Below are positions 50,524-59,696 of a DNA stretch of 64,000 nucleotides, one piece after another. The position numbers were made by a program, and so were the translations under genes. How positions within the stretch are numbered: position 1 is the first letter of the stretch; every line of letters begins with the position of its first letter. Source of the DNA: Gloeotrichia echinulata CP02 (lineage in GTDB: Bacteria; Cyanobacteriota; Cyanobacteriia; Cyanobacteriales; Nostocaceae). The notes below the pieces were generated by a model. That model ran no database searches, had not been told where the DNA came from, and saw only the letters and a list, made by a program, of their open reading frames with translations. The stretch spans positions 1,793,501 through 1,857,500 of the forward strand of contig CP051187.1 in NCBI GenBank assembly GCA_038087035.1, in the 5' to 3' direction.

Positions 50524-51099
50524 TTAAGCTTTGCTGGCAGCAGCTAGTTTTTTCTTCTTCAGCATCATTCCAAAACCGGCTGCAGCTAAAGAACCCATAA
50601 TAGTTGCGGGTTCAGGAACAGACGTACCGTCAAAAGTTAGACTAACTGCTACTGGATTTCTCTGGTCCGTAGGAAGGGTGCTGGTATACGCTGATTGGAA
50701 AACAGCTGTTGCTCCTGATGCAAAGACTCCATTACTGAATGTTAGGGTTTTGCCATCAGCAGAAACTGCACTATTGCTGAAGGACTTAAATTCAGAAGCA
50801 GGGTCCCAGGTAGCATCCTGTCCAGGGAGAATGGTGTAAACGAATTTAGTGAAATTGTAAGCACTATCGTTAATAGCGAAACGTGGGTTGCTAATACCTG
50901 ATTTATAGTTAAAGGTCGTTACATCACCAGGTTTAGTCAGTCCACCATCAGCGCTTTCGCGAAATAGGGAAGCTCCTGCAGGAGGAGTTGCAAGTGCAGC
51001 GTTTTGCAAAAGTATTGTCGCAGCGTGACTCTTGTCACCGACAGATACCAGTATTGCTAGGGCTGTTCCAGCTACGCAAGCTAATTGTTGCAGTTTCAT
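50524..51099 (-). CDS. PEP-CTERM sorting-domain protein
   Basis: A 191-residue exported protein. The signal peptide is MKLQQLACVAGTALAILVSV, cut after SHA around residue 26. The middle (residues 30-155) is a beta-rich domain of unknown function. The C-terminus has the PEP-CTERM signal VPEPATIMGSLAAAGFGMML followed by a basic tail (KKKKLAAASK), recognised by an exosortase for sorting to the cell surface or extracellular matrix. It is isolated, with 500 bp free of genes upstream; no exosortase is in the window. Confidence 0.88.
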   Translation of the reverse strand: MKLQQLACVAGTALAILVSVGDKSHAATILLQNAALATPPAGASLFRESADGGLTKPGDVTTFNYKSGISNPRFAINDSAYNFTKFVYTILPGQDATWDPASEFKSFSNSAVSADGKTLTFSNGVFASGATAVFQSAYTSTLPTDQRNPVAVSLTFDGTSVPEPATIMGSLAAAGFGMMLKKKKLAAASKA

Positions 51100-51598
51100 A
51101 AAGTCTTTTCCTTCTTTTTCTTAGTTTGTGAGTAATCAATGTCTAAAACGATGAGCGCATTACTCTACTTTCACAAAAGGGGTGATGCCTTGCTCTCAAA
51201 AATAAATTATCATGTGTTGAGAGAAATTAAGTATTTACGCTGATTAATTTACATATTCTTTATAATAATTCTCTAATTGTAAAGTTTTGATAAAGACGTT
51301 GATTGACTCAAAAATACATTCTTGCCACATGTTAATACGGAGTTTAATAACTTAAGTATCACGGCTCATAAAATCAGGATTCAAGTCAAATTCAGTCATT
51401 AAATCAGAAATTACCGTTTTCTGTCCCAGATCAAAACATTTATCTATCAAGCAAAAAAATTACACTTAGAATGTATAACATAATTATTCTTTTTTCGGAA
51501 ATATTACGTGTATCGCTTTTTGGAGAAACCCGTGTAATAACCTGATATTAAATCCACTCGATGACCAATTCCTATCATGTCGGTTCAAAAATCCAATC
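51100..51598. other. Gene-free region upstream of the PEP-CTERM gene
   Basis: About 500 AT-rich bases between the PEP-CTERM gene and the 3' end of the Pro/Thr-rich gene, both on the minus strand. It should hold the PEP-CTERM promoter. No repeats, RNA genes or operators were recognised. Confidence 0.4.
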
Positions 51599-52588
51599 CT
51601 ACTGCGGTGGTTGTAGAAACCCATCCGGTAGTTGAAAAATCACTATTTCATTACCCACAACCGGATTACGGGCTATTAGCCTATCTTGAGAGTCCATAAT
51701 TTCTAAATGACTAAAGTCCAATTCTTGAGAGCGTTGTAGTATCTCGGCTAAGAGTTGAGTCTGTTGCGATTTTTCCAGGGTGTACCAATCGGCAGTAATT
51801 TTTACTTTCAAATCACTAGTCCGAAAATTAGCTTGGATAGATTTTATCAGTCCAGAGGCAAAGCGATCGCTAATTTGAGCTACTTGATTTTCAATTTCCG
51901 CAATCAAAATTTGTTCTGGAGTCAATACCACCGTTGGCGTTGGTGTAGGCGTTGGTGTAGCTATCGGCGTTGGTGTAGCTATCGGCGTTGGTGTGGGTGT
52001 GCGTGTGGGTGTGCGTGTGGGTGTTGGTGTGGGTGTGGGTGTGGGTGTGGGTGTGGGTGTGGGTGTGGGCGTTAGTTCTGGTGGGGGAGTTTGTATAACT
52101 GGTGGTGGGGCGATTTCCTGTGGTGGTTGGGGTGCTGGTGCTGCTGTTTCTGGCGTTGGCGTTGCTGCGGGAATTTCCTGAACTGGGGGTACTGTTGCTA
52201 CTTCCGTAGATTTACTAATTAATACGGTCGTAGTTGTCCAAGCTATAATCACAGTAATTCCAACAATAATCGCTGTCAAAGCTGTATCTGACAACTTAGC
52301 CGATAAATTTGCTGGTAACAAAGAGCGGATTTTTCTTAACAGTCCACTCCAGAAATTGGGGGTTTGCGCCTTTCCTGATGGGGGTGCTGTCTCCAGTTTC
52401 ACAATTGTGCCTTGTAACAGACCAATTGTCCCACGCAACAGTTTGATAATTTGCGCCTTCCAAAATGGCTGGAATGTAGGCGAGGGTGGCTGTTGAGGGG
52501 GAGTACGTCGCCTGCGTCTAGGTGGTGACTGACTCGTTTGTGATTCTTTTCGGGACGGTGGTTGTGAATTTGGGTTGTCTTGTGACAT
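51599..52588 (-). CDS. Pro/Thr-rich single-span membrane protein
   Basis: A 329-residue protein of unknown function. The N-terminal about 35 residues are polar and basic (SPPRRRRRTPPQQPPSP), followed by an amphipathic region. One membrane helix (TALTAIIVGITVIIAWTTTT, about residues 104-123) comes next, then a long Pro-Thr-Pro repeat spacer (residues about 172-225). The C-terminal domain of about 100 residues is beta-alpha (ADWYTLEKSQQTQLLAEILQ, DFSHLEIMDSQDRLIARNPV). The spacer is encoded by a CACCCA-type hexamer repeat and is expected to vary in length. The C-terminal domain would be periplasmic if the basic side stays inside. No family is recognised. Confidence 0.8.
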   Translation of the reverse strand: MSQDNPNSQPPSRKESQTSQSPPRRRRRTPPQQPPSPTFQPFWKAQIIKLLRGTIGLLQGTIVKLETAPPSGKAQTPNFWSGLLRKIRSLLPANLSAKLSDTALTAIIVGITVIIAWTTTTVLISKSTEVATVPPVQEIPAATPTPETAAPAPQPPQEIAPPPVIQTPPPELTPTPTPTPTPTPTPTPTPTRTPTRTPTPTPIATPTPIATPTPTPTPTVVLTPEQILIAEIENQVAQISDRFASGLIKSIQANFRTSDLKVKITADWYTLEKSQQTQLLAEILQRSQELDFSHLEIMDSQDRLIARNPVVGNEIVIFQLPDGFLQPPQ

Positions 52589-52692
52589 GAAGGTTTCCTA
52601 GAAAGCAGCGAATCAATCTCAAATGCGATAAATTCTTACAAGTGCCCTTCCACAGCATTAATCTATCACTTGTATTTGGTATTTACTCAGCT

Positions 52693-53589
52693 ATGAACCT
52701 GAAACGCCGCCAATTTCTATTTTTGTCTACCATTAGTGCGATCGCCACGGCCTGTGGTCAGAGTCCCACAAGTGCTAATAATACCTTAGAACAACCAGAC
52801 ACCACCGCCATTGCCAAAAAAGACTTACTGCTACGTTTCGTGTCCGTAGCCGATACAGGGACTGGCGCCAAAGGACAGTATGATGTCGCTAAAGCAATGA
52901 CTAGTTATCACCAAAAAAATAATTATAATTTAGTAATTTTAGCTGGTGATAATATCTACAACAACGGCGAAATTACCAAAATTAAAGATGTTTTTGAGCG
53001 TCCCTACGCCGACTTACTCAAAGCAGGTGTAAAGTTTCAAGCTTGTCTTGGTAATCATGATATTCGTACTGCTAACGGCGACCCCCAAGTTAAATATCCT
53101 GGGTTTAATATGCAGGGACGCTACTATACTTTCAGCCGTGGCGACGTGCAATTTTTTGCCTTAGATACTAACGGTAATGCTGATTGGAAAAACCAGCTAG
53201 TTTGGTTAGATAAAGAACTCAGTCGTAGTCAAGCGGCTTGGAAAATTGTCTTTGGTCATCATCCGATTTATGCATCAGGTCACTATGGGAGTAATCCAGA
53301 ATTTATTAAAATATTTACTCCCCTATTTCAAAAATATAATGTGCAACTTTATATCAATGGTCATGAACACCATTATGAGCGCACCCGTGCGATTAACGGC
53401 ACCACTTATTTAATTTGCGGTGCGGGTGCTGGTAATCGTCCTGTAGGTAAAAATGACTGGACAGAATATTCTACTAGTAATTTAAGCTTTGCTGCATATC
53501 AAGTATATGCAGATAGAATAGAAGTAAGTGGTATCGGCACCGATAACCGCGTTTTCGATCAAGGTGTGATTAAGATAAAATCAACCTAA
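52693..53589 (+). CDS. Exported metallophosphoesterase (purple-acid-phosphatase-like)
   Basis: A 298-residue phosphoesterase, probably a lipoprotein. The N-terminus MNLKRRQFLFLSTISAIATA ends with the lipobox Cys (ATAC) and has a Tat-like Arg-Arg. Metal motifs are RFVSVADTGTGAKGQ (Asp), VILAGDNIYNNGEI, CLGNHDI, VFGHHPIYASGHYGSNP and YINGHEHHYERT, which match the purple acid phosphatase/calcineurin fold. The ATG at 52693 is chosen because it starts the signal peptide; an upstream in-frame ATG at 52642 adds 17 residues without signal character. It is probably a periplasmic phosphatase used in phosphate supply; a Pho box was not found. Confidence 0.9.
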   Translation: MNLKRRQFLFLSTISAIATACGQSPTSANNTLEQPDTTAIAKKDLLLRFVSVADTGTGAKGQYDVAKAMTSYHQKNNYNLVILAGDNIYNNGEITKIKDVFERPYADLLKAGVKFQACLGNHDIRTANGDPQVKYPGFNMQGRYYTFSRGDVQFFALDTNGNADWKNQLVWLDKELSRSQAAWKIVFGHHPIYASGHYGSNPEFIKIFTPLFQKYNVQLYINGHEHHYERTRAINGTTYLICGAGAGNRPVGKNDWTEYSTSNLSFAAYQVYADRIEVSGIGTDNRVFDQGVIKIKST

Positions 53590-53672
53590 TTAAATAGATG
53601 AAAAATGATCGTTGACTTTTGACCGTTGACTGTTGACTGTTTGTAGACTTTATTTTTGCCGACATAATTAAT

Positions 53673-54926
53673 ATGAAAGTCAAGCGCCTAAGTATGAATG
53701 CTTTCCGTGGGATTGGCGATTTGACTTTAGAGTTCGATGCTAGCGAACCAACGGTACTAATCGGGATTAACGGGATAGGAAAATCAAGTATTCTTGACTG
53801 TCTAGCTATTCTGTTATCCCGGTTTACAACTTCAGTTCAACATCCCACTGCTACTGGACGTTTATTTAGGGAAGAAGACATCAATAATGGATGTAGTGAG
53901 ACACACAATGAAATTGCGATCGCTTTAGACTCAGGGGAAGTAACATGGTCCCTTACCAAGGTACAAAAGAGACGTACCAAAGATAGCAGTAGCAAATTGA
54001 ATGAGTTACGAGAACTGGTTGAGAAAATTCACAATCAGTTGCGAACTAATCCCTTATTTAATCTGACTGTCGTAGTTTACTATGCAGTCAATCGCGCTGT
54101 GATTGATATTCCTCTAAAAGTTCGCAAAAAGGCTGCTTTTGAGCCAGTCACAGCCTACGACCAAGCTTTAAATGGCGTGCAAATAAATTTTAATAATTTC
54201 TTTCAATGGTTTAGAACATTAGAGGATTTAGAAAATGAAGAAAAACGCGACTTCCCCAACTATCTCAGCCCGCAATTAGAAGCAGTCAGACAAGCAATTT
54301 ATTCAGTAATTCCAGGTTTTTATAATTTACGGGTGCGGCGTTCTCCTTTACGCATGACTGTTACAAAAAAAGGTAGAGAGCTAATTATTAATCAGTTATC
54401 TGATGGGGAAAAATGCTTACTAGCGATGGTGGGAGATTTAGCCAGACGTTTAGCAATTGCTAATCCAGGGTTACAAGCACCAATACAGGGTAAAGGTATA
54501 GTTTTAATTGATGAAATTGAACTACATCTACACCCAAAATGGCAAAGAGAAATTATTCCCGCATTAACTAGAACGTTTCCCAATTGTCAATTTATTATTA
54601 CTACCCATTCACCGCAGGTAATTAGTCATGTCAAACCTGAAGGAATTTATATCCTAGAAACACAAGATAAAGGCGTTGTTGTCCACCGACCAGCAAGTTC
54701 TTTCGGTAGAGATAGTAATCGCATTTTAGAAGACTTAATGGGGGTTCCAGAAAGACCTCAAGCAATTAAAGATTATCTCCGTCAACTATTTAAATTGATT
54801 GATCAGGGAAATCTCGAAGGCGCTAGACAACTACGCCAAGATTTAGCTAGCGAAATTGGCGAAGATGAACCAGAATTTGTCAGAGCAGATGTACTTATTA
54901 GACGTAAGGAAATTCTCAACAAATGA
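53673..54926 (+). CDS. AAA/ABC-type ATPase, PtuA-like (Septu defence)
   Basis: A 417-residue SMC/ABC-type ATPase. Walker A is LIGINGIGKSSILDCL (residues 29-44), the signature-like loop is QLSDGEKCLLA (about 241-251), Walker B GIVLIDEIELHLHPKWQREI (about 274-293) and the H-loop FIITTHSPQVISH (about 306-318). A coiled, charged region lies between them (RTKDSSSKLNELRELVEKIH). Its 3' end overlaps by 4 bp (ATGA) the start of an HNH nuclease gene. This is the arrangement of the two-gene Septu system, in which PtuA and PtuB form a complex that defends against phages. No reverse transcriptase is adjacent, so it is not a retron version. Confidence 0.8.
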   Translation: MKVKRLSMNAFRGIGDLTLEFDASEPTVLIGINGIGKSSILDCLAILLSRFTTSVQHPTATGRLFREEDINNGCSETHNEIAIALDSGEVTWSLTKVQKRRTKDSSSKLNELRELVEKIHNQLRTNPLFNLTVVVYYAVNRAVIDIPLKVRKKAAFEPVTAYDQALNGVQINFNNFFQWFRTLEDLENEEKRDFPNYLSPQLEAVRQAIYSVIPGFYNLRVRRSPLRMTVTKKGRELIINQLSDGEKCLLAMVGDLARRLAIANPGLQAPIQGKGIVLIDEIELHLHPKWQREIIPALTRTFPNCQFIITTHSPQVISHVKPEGIYILETQDKGVVVHRPASSFGRDSNRILEDLMGVPERPQAIKDYLRQLFKLIDQGNLEGARQLRQDLASEIGEDEPEFVRADVLIRRKEILNK

Positions 54927-55567
54927 AACATATCCAAAAGGGTGAAGCACCGAGTACTTTGACTGAATGGAATCAGCAGCTTGGTAATAACATACCTAAT
55001 TGGAAACATTTTGATAGAGATGTAAAAAATGATGTATTCCAAGCATTATTAAAGGAGCAAGGTTACATCTGTTGTTATTGTGGTAATTCCATCGCCAGGA
55101 AGGAATGTCATATTGAACATTTTCAACCAAAGAGTTTGTATAAAAACTTGACATATGCTTACACTAATTTATTAGTATCATGTCAAGGGGAAGATGAAAA
55201 AAGACCCCGCGTACCAGTACATTGTGGACACAAAAAAAATAACTGGTACGATGAGGAGTTAATGGTTTCACCCTTAGATGTGAATTGTGCAGATTTCTTT
55301 AGATACTCTGGCTATGGAGAAATCTTACCAACAGATGATTTAGATAAGCAAGCAGCCGCTAAAATTACAATTGCCAAACTAGCACTCAATATTGATAAAC
55401 TAAAAAATATGCGAAAAGTAGCAATTGATGCGGCTATAGAGGCTACTGATGGTTTAACTGATGCAGAAATACAGTTACTTGCTCAAGGTTATGACAAACT
55501 TGATGTTAACGGGCGATATACTCCTTTTTGTGGTGCAATTACCTATTTACTCAAGACTTATTTTTGA
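54923..55567 (+). CDS. HNH-family endonuclease, PtuB-like (Septu defence)
   Basis: A 214-residue HNH-type nuclease of the TIGR02646-like group. The metal site is CCYCGNSIARKECHIEHFQP (residues 50-69, with a CxxC pair and the EH dyad), then LVSCQGEDEKRPRVPVHCGH with further Cys residues for a structural zinc. The start overlaps the ATPase gene, so translation is coupled and the two products are expected to act together. PtuB nucleases in Septu degrade DNA when the system is triggered. A heptamer repeat array begins 40 bp after the stop codon. The assignment rests on gene pair and motifs, not on a search. Confidence 0.8.
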   Translation: MKHIQKGEAPSTLTEWNQQLGNNIPNWKHFDRDVKNDVFQALLKEQGYICCYCGNSIARKECHIEHFQPKSLYKNLTYAYTNLLVSCQGEDEKRPRVPVHCGHKKNNWYDEELMVSPLDVNCADFFRYSGYGEILPTDDLDKQAAAKITIAKLALNIDKLKNMRKVAIDAAIEATDGLTDAEIQLLAQGYDKLDVNGRYTPFCGAITYLLKTYF

Positions 55568-55606
55568 TAAATTAATCCTAGTCTGCATGACGCTTCGATA
55601 AATAAT

Positions 55607-55715
55607 GAGTAAGGAGTAAGGAGTAAGGAGTAAGGAGTAATGAGTAATGAGTAATGAGTAATGAGTAATGAGTAATGAGTAATGAGTAATGAGTAATGAG
55701 TAATGAGTAATGAGT
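55607..55715. repeat. Heptamer array GAGTAAG/GAGTAAT, 15 units
   Basis: Four GAGTAAG units are followed by eleven GAGTAAT units. The reverse-complement array (ATTACTC) lies at 55899-56009, so the two arms could pair over about 100 bp around the MITE at 55727-55843. Confidence 0.95.
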
Positions 55716-55726
55716 GGATTATTTTT

Positions 55727-55843
55727 GGCGTTGCTGATTAATGGGATGATTTTTGTCTCACGCATTCGCGGAGCGTCCCGTAGGGAAGAGGAAGAGTTTT
55801 CAAAGTTGAATTTAACTATTTCATCCCGCAATTATGCAACGCC
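55727..55843. repeat. MITE with GGCGTTGC inverted ends
   Basis: GGCGTTGCTGATTAATGGGATGA at the left and TCATCCCGCAATTATGCAACGCC at the right are imperfect terminal inverted repeats of 23 bp. Between them is a GC-rich palindromic word (CGCGGAGCGTCCCGTAGGGA). The 117-bp element sits exactly between two opposite heptamer arrays. Confidence 0.7.
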
Positions 55844-55898
55844 TTATTTTTCTTTCAACTTGTTGATTGAAGTTGTTAATATCTTAATAATTCTTTCA

Positions 55899-56009
55899 TT
55901 ACTCATTACTCATTACTCATTACTCATTACTCATTACTCATTACTCATTACTCATTACTCATTACTCATTACTCATTACTCATTACTCATTACTCATTAC
56001 TCATTACTC
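55899..56009. repeat. Heptamer array ATTACTC, about 16 units
   Basis: A run of ATTACTC units with one 6-base unit at 55920-55925. It is the inverse of the array at 55607-55715. Frames through it read LITHYSL repeats and are not genes. Confidence 0.95.
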
Positions 56010-56252
56010 CATTGTCCGTCCCTTGGTATTAAAGGGCACAATGTATAAAATTTACATAATTTCCCTAAATATTTGGGTATGTTTGGGGTTTTTTCTGACG
56101 AGCAAAATAGTACAATTGTTCTATTAGATAAGGTTTTAGTCTGAGACATAACCGTTGATTGGAGTAGGAATGCGAAAAAACTCTAATGTTCAACCTCCGC
56201 CAACAAGAGTACAATCACCTTTGAAAAAGACCCCTAGTATAAGGTCAATACT

Positions 56253-56948
56253 ATGATGACACCAGTGCAGGGTGCAATTAAAGCCGAAGTTAACTCAGAA
56301 TCAATTGCTCCATCGCAGTTTGAGCAATACGTTGAACAAATAGCTGATGCGGGACAGAGTGTTAGTGCTGAAAATATTTCTTGCCAAACCCTGACTGAAG
56401 TCACCAAGACAATTTTACATTATGCCTTTTGGTTAGCGGACAAAAAACAGCACCTCTCTTTAAAAGAGTATAGAAAGCTACTTGTTGACCAGGGTTGGGA
56501 AGGTGAGGAAAAAAGGTATCTTAAAATTGCTGCTGCATTTGGTAAGTTTTCGCCTCAAAATTTTGCACAAGTTGAGCCTAGAACCATATATCAGCTAGCA
56601 GAGAACAGCAAAAAATACCAGGAAGTAATAGATAGGCTCTTAGACTTGCGTGAAATTACTCAAGAAGCTGTACGCTCTCTCACTAAAAATCAGCGTACGC
56701 GTAAAACTACAAAACCCGAAAAACCTAGTATTTGGCGACGGACAAAAAATGGTGGGAGGTACTGTCAAATTCCCTCAATTCACGAAGCTTCAGAGCAGAC
56801 TGGTACTACCCTCCAAACAATGATGGATGAGGAGGGATTGAGTGCCCAGCACATTGTAGCAGAAGCCATTGCCCTGCGACAGGCATATAAGGAAGGGCGA
56901 CTGGTACTGCTACAAGACAAGGTTGTCGGATTCCCACAGAACACATAA
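56253..56948 (+). CDS. Hypothetical protein
   Basis: A 231-residue soluble, helical protein that I do not recognise. Characteristic stretches are TEVTKTILHYAFWLADKKQH, LSLKEYRKLLVDQGWEGEEK, RYLKIAAAFGKFSPQNFAQV and PRTIYQLAENSKKYQEVIDR, which together look like a helical DNA- or protein-binding domain. A basic linker (KNQRTRKTTKPEKPSIWRRT) and a C-terminal helix (LSAQHIVAEAIALRQAYKEG) follow. The composition is normal for a real gene. It is isolated from its neighbours by repeats. A plasmid-type or regulatory role is possible but only a guess. Confidence 0.7.
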   Translation: MMTPVQGAIKAEVNSESIAPSQFEQYVEQIADAGQSVSAENISCQTLTEVTKTILHYAFWLADKKQHLSLKEYRKLLVDQGWEGEEKRYLKIAAAFGKFSPQNFAQVEPRTIYQLAENSKKYQEVIDRLLDLREITQEAVRSLTKNQRTRKTTKPEKPSIWRRTKNGGRYCQIPSIHEASEQTGTTLQTMMDEEGLSAQHIVAEAIALRQAYKEGRLVLLQDKVVGFPQNT

Positions 56949-56979
56949 CCCCAAAAAAAATAGCGCCCCCAACAATTGT

Positions 56980-57028
56980 AAGGGCGCAAGGCCTTGAAAG
57001 GTAAGGGCGCAAGGCCTTGCGCCCCTAC
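56980..57028. repeat. Degenerate copies of the GGGGCGCAAGGCC palindrome
   Basis: GTAAGGGCGCAAGGCCTTG is followed 8 bases later by GTAAGGGCGCAAGGCCTTGC-GCCCCTAC, a half copy and a full copy in direct orientation. It lies 32 bp after the stop codon of the hypothetical gene and may end its transcript. Confidence 0.75.
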
Positions 57029-57233
57029 AAAGCCTTGTGCCTCTAATTGACATATCCTCAAGGAATACTTAAATTTCTCTCCGTGTTCTCTGTGTCTCTG
57101 TGGTTCGATGAAAAAAATATTTTATGCCTACGGGCTACGCCAACACAACTCATTTACGATTGCTATATGTCCCCATCAAGATAGATAATTAATCATCAAA
57201 ACTATGGGAAGAATATTCAATTAATATCTGGAA

Positions 57234-58253
57234 ATGCTGTACCGCTTTGATTTTCAACCTTATTGCCGTCAATTTCAGCAACCACTTAAAACCAGTCACG
57301 GAATATGGGAAGCTAGGGAAGGAATTATCATCCGGCTGATGGCTGAAACAGGTATTGTGGGTTTTGGTGAAATTGCGCCACTAAGCTGGTTTGGTTCTGA
57401 AAGTTTTCCAGAAGCACTTGAATTTTGTGGTCAATTACCATCAGAAATTACTACCGATGATGTGTTTGCTATCCCCTCAAAATTTCCTGCTTGTCAATTC
57501 GGCTTCGAGTCAGCATGGGAAGAAGTTACATCCTATCTACAAGTAAGCAAATTGACTGCTGCTAAATCAGTTAGTTTTAGTGGCTTGCTACCATCGGGAA
57601 AAAAGGCGTTAGATGCTTGGGAAATACTTTGGAATCAAGGCTATCGAACCTTTAAATGGAAAATTGGTATAGGGACTCTTGCAGAAGAACTAAATGTTTT
57701 TGATAAATTAGCGCAAGTATTGCCTGCTGAAACAAAATTAAGGTTAGATGCTAATGGTGGACTAAGCTTTTTTGCAGCTGTGGAATGGCTAAAAGCTGGC
57801 GATCGCATTGGTATAGAATTTCTCGAACAACCATTACCTGCAACTGAATTCGATCCCATGCTCCACTTGAGCAAAGAATATTCTACCATCATAGCTTTGG
57901 ATGAATCAGTAGCAAGTATTGCTCAACTCCAAGCTTGTTATGAAAAGGGTTGGCGAGGAATTTTTGTGATTAAACCTGCCATTGCCGGCTCACCAAAAAT
58001 GTTACGTCAATTGTGTTATAATCATGAAATAGATGCTGTCTTTTCAACTGTATTTGAAACACCAATTGGAAACCGGTTTGCACTAAAGCTGAGTGCTGAA
58101 CTTAGCAGAACCAATCGCGCCGCAGGTTTTGGTGTTGCTCACTGGTTTCCTAATCAGGATTTTCTTTCTGAAGCAGAAACTAATAAATTTATACCGGATG
58201 CACGCTGTCACTTAACACATGAAGATATATGGAATTACCTATCGAAAAGTTAA
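57234..58253 (+). CDS. menC: o-Succinylbenzoate synthase
   Basis: A 339-residue enolase-superfamily enzyme. It dehydrates SHCHC to o-succinylbenzoate in phylloquinone (vitamin K1) synthesis; phylloquinone is the photosystem I electron carrier. Catalytic features are YRTFKWKIGIG (Lys of the KxK motif), LRLDANGGLS (first metal Asp), GIEFLEQPLP (Glu), IIALDESVAS (Asp) and IFVIKPAIAGS (second Lys). The length is normal for cyanobacterial MenC. Its last 25 bases overlap the menE start, so translation is coupled. The upstream 280 bases hold a palindrome and no other gene. Confidence 0.95.
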   Translation: MLYRFDFQPYCRQFQQPLKTSHGIWEAREGIIIRLMAETGIVGFGEIAPLSWFGSESFPEALEFCGQLPSEITTDDVFAIPSKFPACQFGFESAWEEVTSYLQVSKLTAAKSVSFSGLLPSGKKALDAWEILWNQGYRTFKWKIGIGTLAEELNVFDKLAQVLPAETKLRLDANGGLSFFAAVEWLKAGDRIGIEFLEQPLPATEFDPMLHLSKEYSTIIALDESVASIAQLQACYEKGWRGIFVIKPAIAGSPKMLRQLCYNHEIDAVFSTVFETPIGNRFALKLSAELSRTNRAAGFGVAHWFPNQDFLSEAETNKFIPDARCHLTHEDIWNYLSKS

Positions 58254-59611
58254 GAAACAGGTTTCAAGATAATTGGCTTTTGGGTGATGAATCTCAATCG
58301 CAAACATTTATATCTTTAACTGAAACATTATTCCAAGAAATTGCCGAATATCCTCCGCAAAAGATATTACTATCAGAGCCAAATCCAATTCGGTTTCTTG
58401 CTAGCTTCATTGCTGCTTGTTCAACAAATCATCATGTCTTTTTGGCAAATCCAAGCTGGGGTTTATCTGAATGGCAACAAGTGTTTGAGTTAGTTAAACC
58501 TGATATAGTTTGGGGTAATTGCGAATATGCTCAACAATATAATATCAGTTTTCATAATCAAAGTTTACCAGAGAATAAAACCAATAGCTTAATTATGATT
58601 CCTACAGGTGGTTCATCTGGTAAAATTCGTTTTGCTATGCATAACTGGCAAACACTCATAGCATCAGTGAAAGGATTTCGAGAATATTTCCAAGTCAGTG
58701 AAGTAAATTCTATATGTGTGTTACCGCTTTATCATGTGAGTGGTTTGATGCAATTTATGCGTTCTTTCATATTGGGGGGGCAATTATTAATTTTACCATT
58801 TAAAGAACTAAAAACAGGTAAATCGTGTGATTTTAATCCAACTAATTTTTTTATATCTTTAGTTCCCACACAGTTGCAATATCTACTGAGTGAGTCGAAT
58901 TTGACTACTTGGTTATCTCAATGTCAAACTGTATTGCTAGGTGGCGCACCTGCTTGGTCTGATTTGTTGGAAAAAGCTAGATTTCATCACATTAAACTTG
59001 CTCCTTCTTATGGGATGACGGAAACCGCTTCCCAGATTGCTACTCTCAAACCTGAAAGCTTTTTAAGTGGTAAAAACAGTAGTTATCAAGTTCTACCCCA
59101 TGCAAAAGTTAAAATTTGTAATGCAGTAGGGGAACTTTTATGTTCTCAAAAAATAGGTCAGATTGTTATCGAAAGCTCATCGTTGGCGCTGGGTTATTAC
59201 CCTGAACCATTTCCTGAATCAGGAATTTTCTATCCTGATGATTTGGGGTTTTTGGATGCAGAAGCGAATCTCAATATAGTTGGTCGGAGCAGTTATAAAA
59301 TCATTACTGGCGGAGAAAATGTTTTTCCTAGTGAAGTAGAAGCAGCGATTCTATCTACTAATTTAGTCAAAGATGTAGCTGTAATTGGCAAGGATGACAG
59401 TTACTGGGGACAGATTATTGCTGCTATTTATGTACCGATAAATCAAAATATTGCTTATCAACAAATTCAAGATGCAATTAATGTAAAAATAACTCGATTG
59501 AAAATACCAAAATTATGGATATCAATTAATATTATGCCGAGGAATGAACAAGGAAAAGTCAATTTTCAACAACTTCAAGAATTAGTAAATAGACATAAAG
59601 CGCTAGATTAG
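58229..59611 (+). CDS. menE: o-Succinylbenzoate-CoA ligase
   Basis: A 460-residue acyl-adenylate-forming enzyme that activates o-succinylbenzoate to its CoA thioester, the step after MenC. The phosphate loop is MIPTGGSSGKIRFAMHN. The adenylate motif is APSYGMTETASQIATL, followed by YPDDLGFLD, IVGRSSYKIITGGENVFPSE and the catalytic Lys in PRNEQGKVNFQQ. The domain order is normal, slightly shorter than fatty-acid ligases. It overlaps menC and ends the operon; MITEs follow directly. Confidence 0.94.
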   Translation: MELPIEKLRNRFQDNWLLGDESQSQTFISLTETLFQEIAEYPPQKILLSEPNPIRFLASFIAACSTNHHVFLANPSWGLSEWQQVFELVKPDIVWGNCEYAQQYNISFHNQSLPENKTNSLIMIPTGGSSGKIRFAMHNWQTLIASVKGFREYFQVSEVNSICVLPLYHVSGLMQFMRSFILGGQLLILPFKELKTGKSCDFNPTNFFISLVPTQLQYLLSESNLTTWLSQCQTVLLGGAPAWSDLLEKARFHHIKLAPSYGMTETASQIATLKPESFLSGKNSSYQVLPHAKVKICNAVGELLCSQKIGQIVIESSSLALGYYPEPFPESGIFYPDDLGFLDAEANLNIVGRSSYKIITGGENVFPSEVEAAILSTNLVKDVAVIGKDDSYWGQIIAAIYVPINQNIAYQQIQDAINVKITRLKIPKLWISINIMPRNEQGKVNFQQLQELVNRHKALD

Positions 59612-59696
59612 GGTTAAATTCCCTCCACAGAATTACCGGAGATTAAAAATGTTGTGAACTTAATTAAGTAGGCTTGTGTTAGAAAAAATACTAAAT

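Noticed and set aside
53673..55567. Retron-associated Septu system
   Set aside because: No reverse transcriptase gene or msr/msd-like structure is visible next to the pair.
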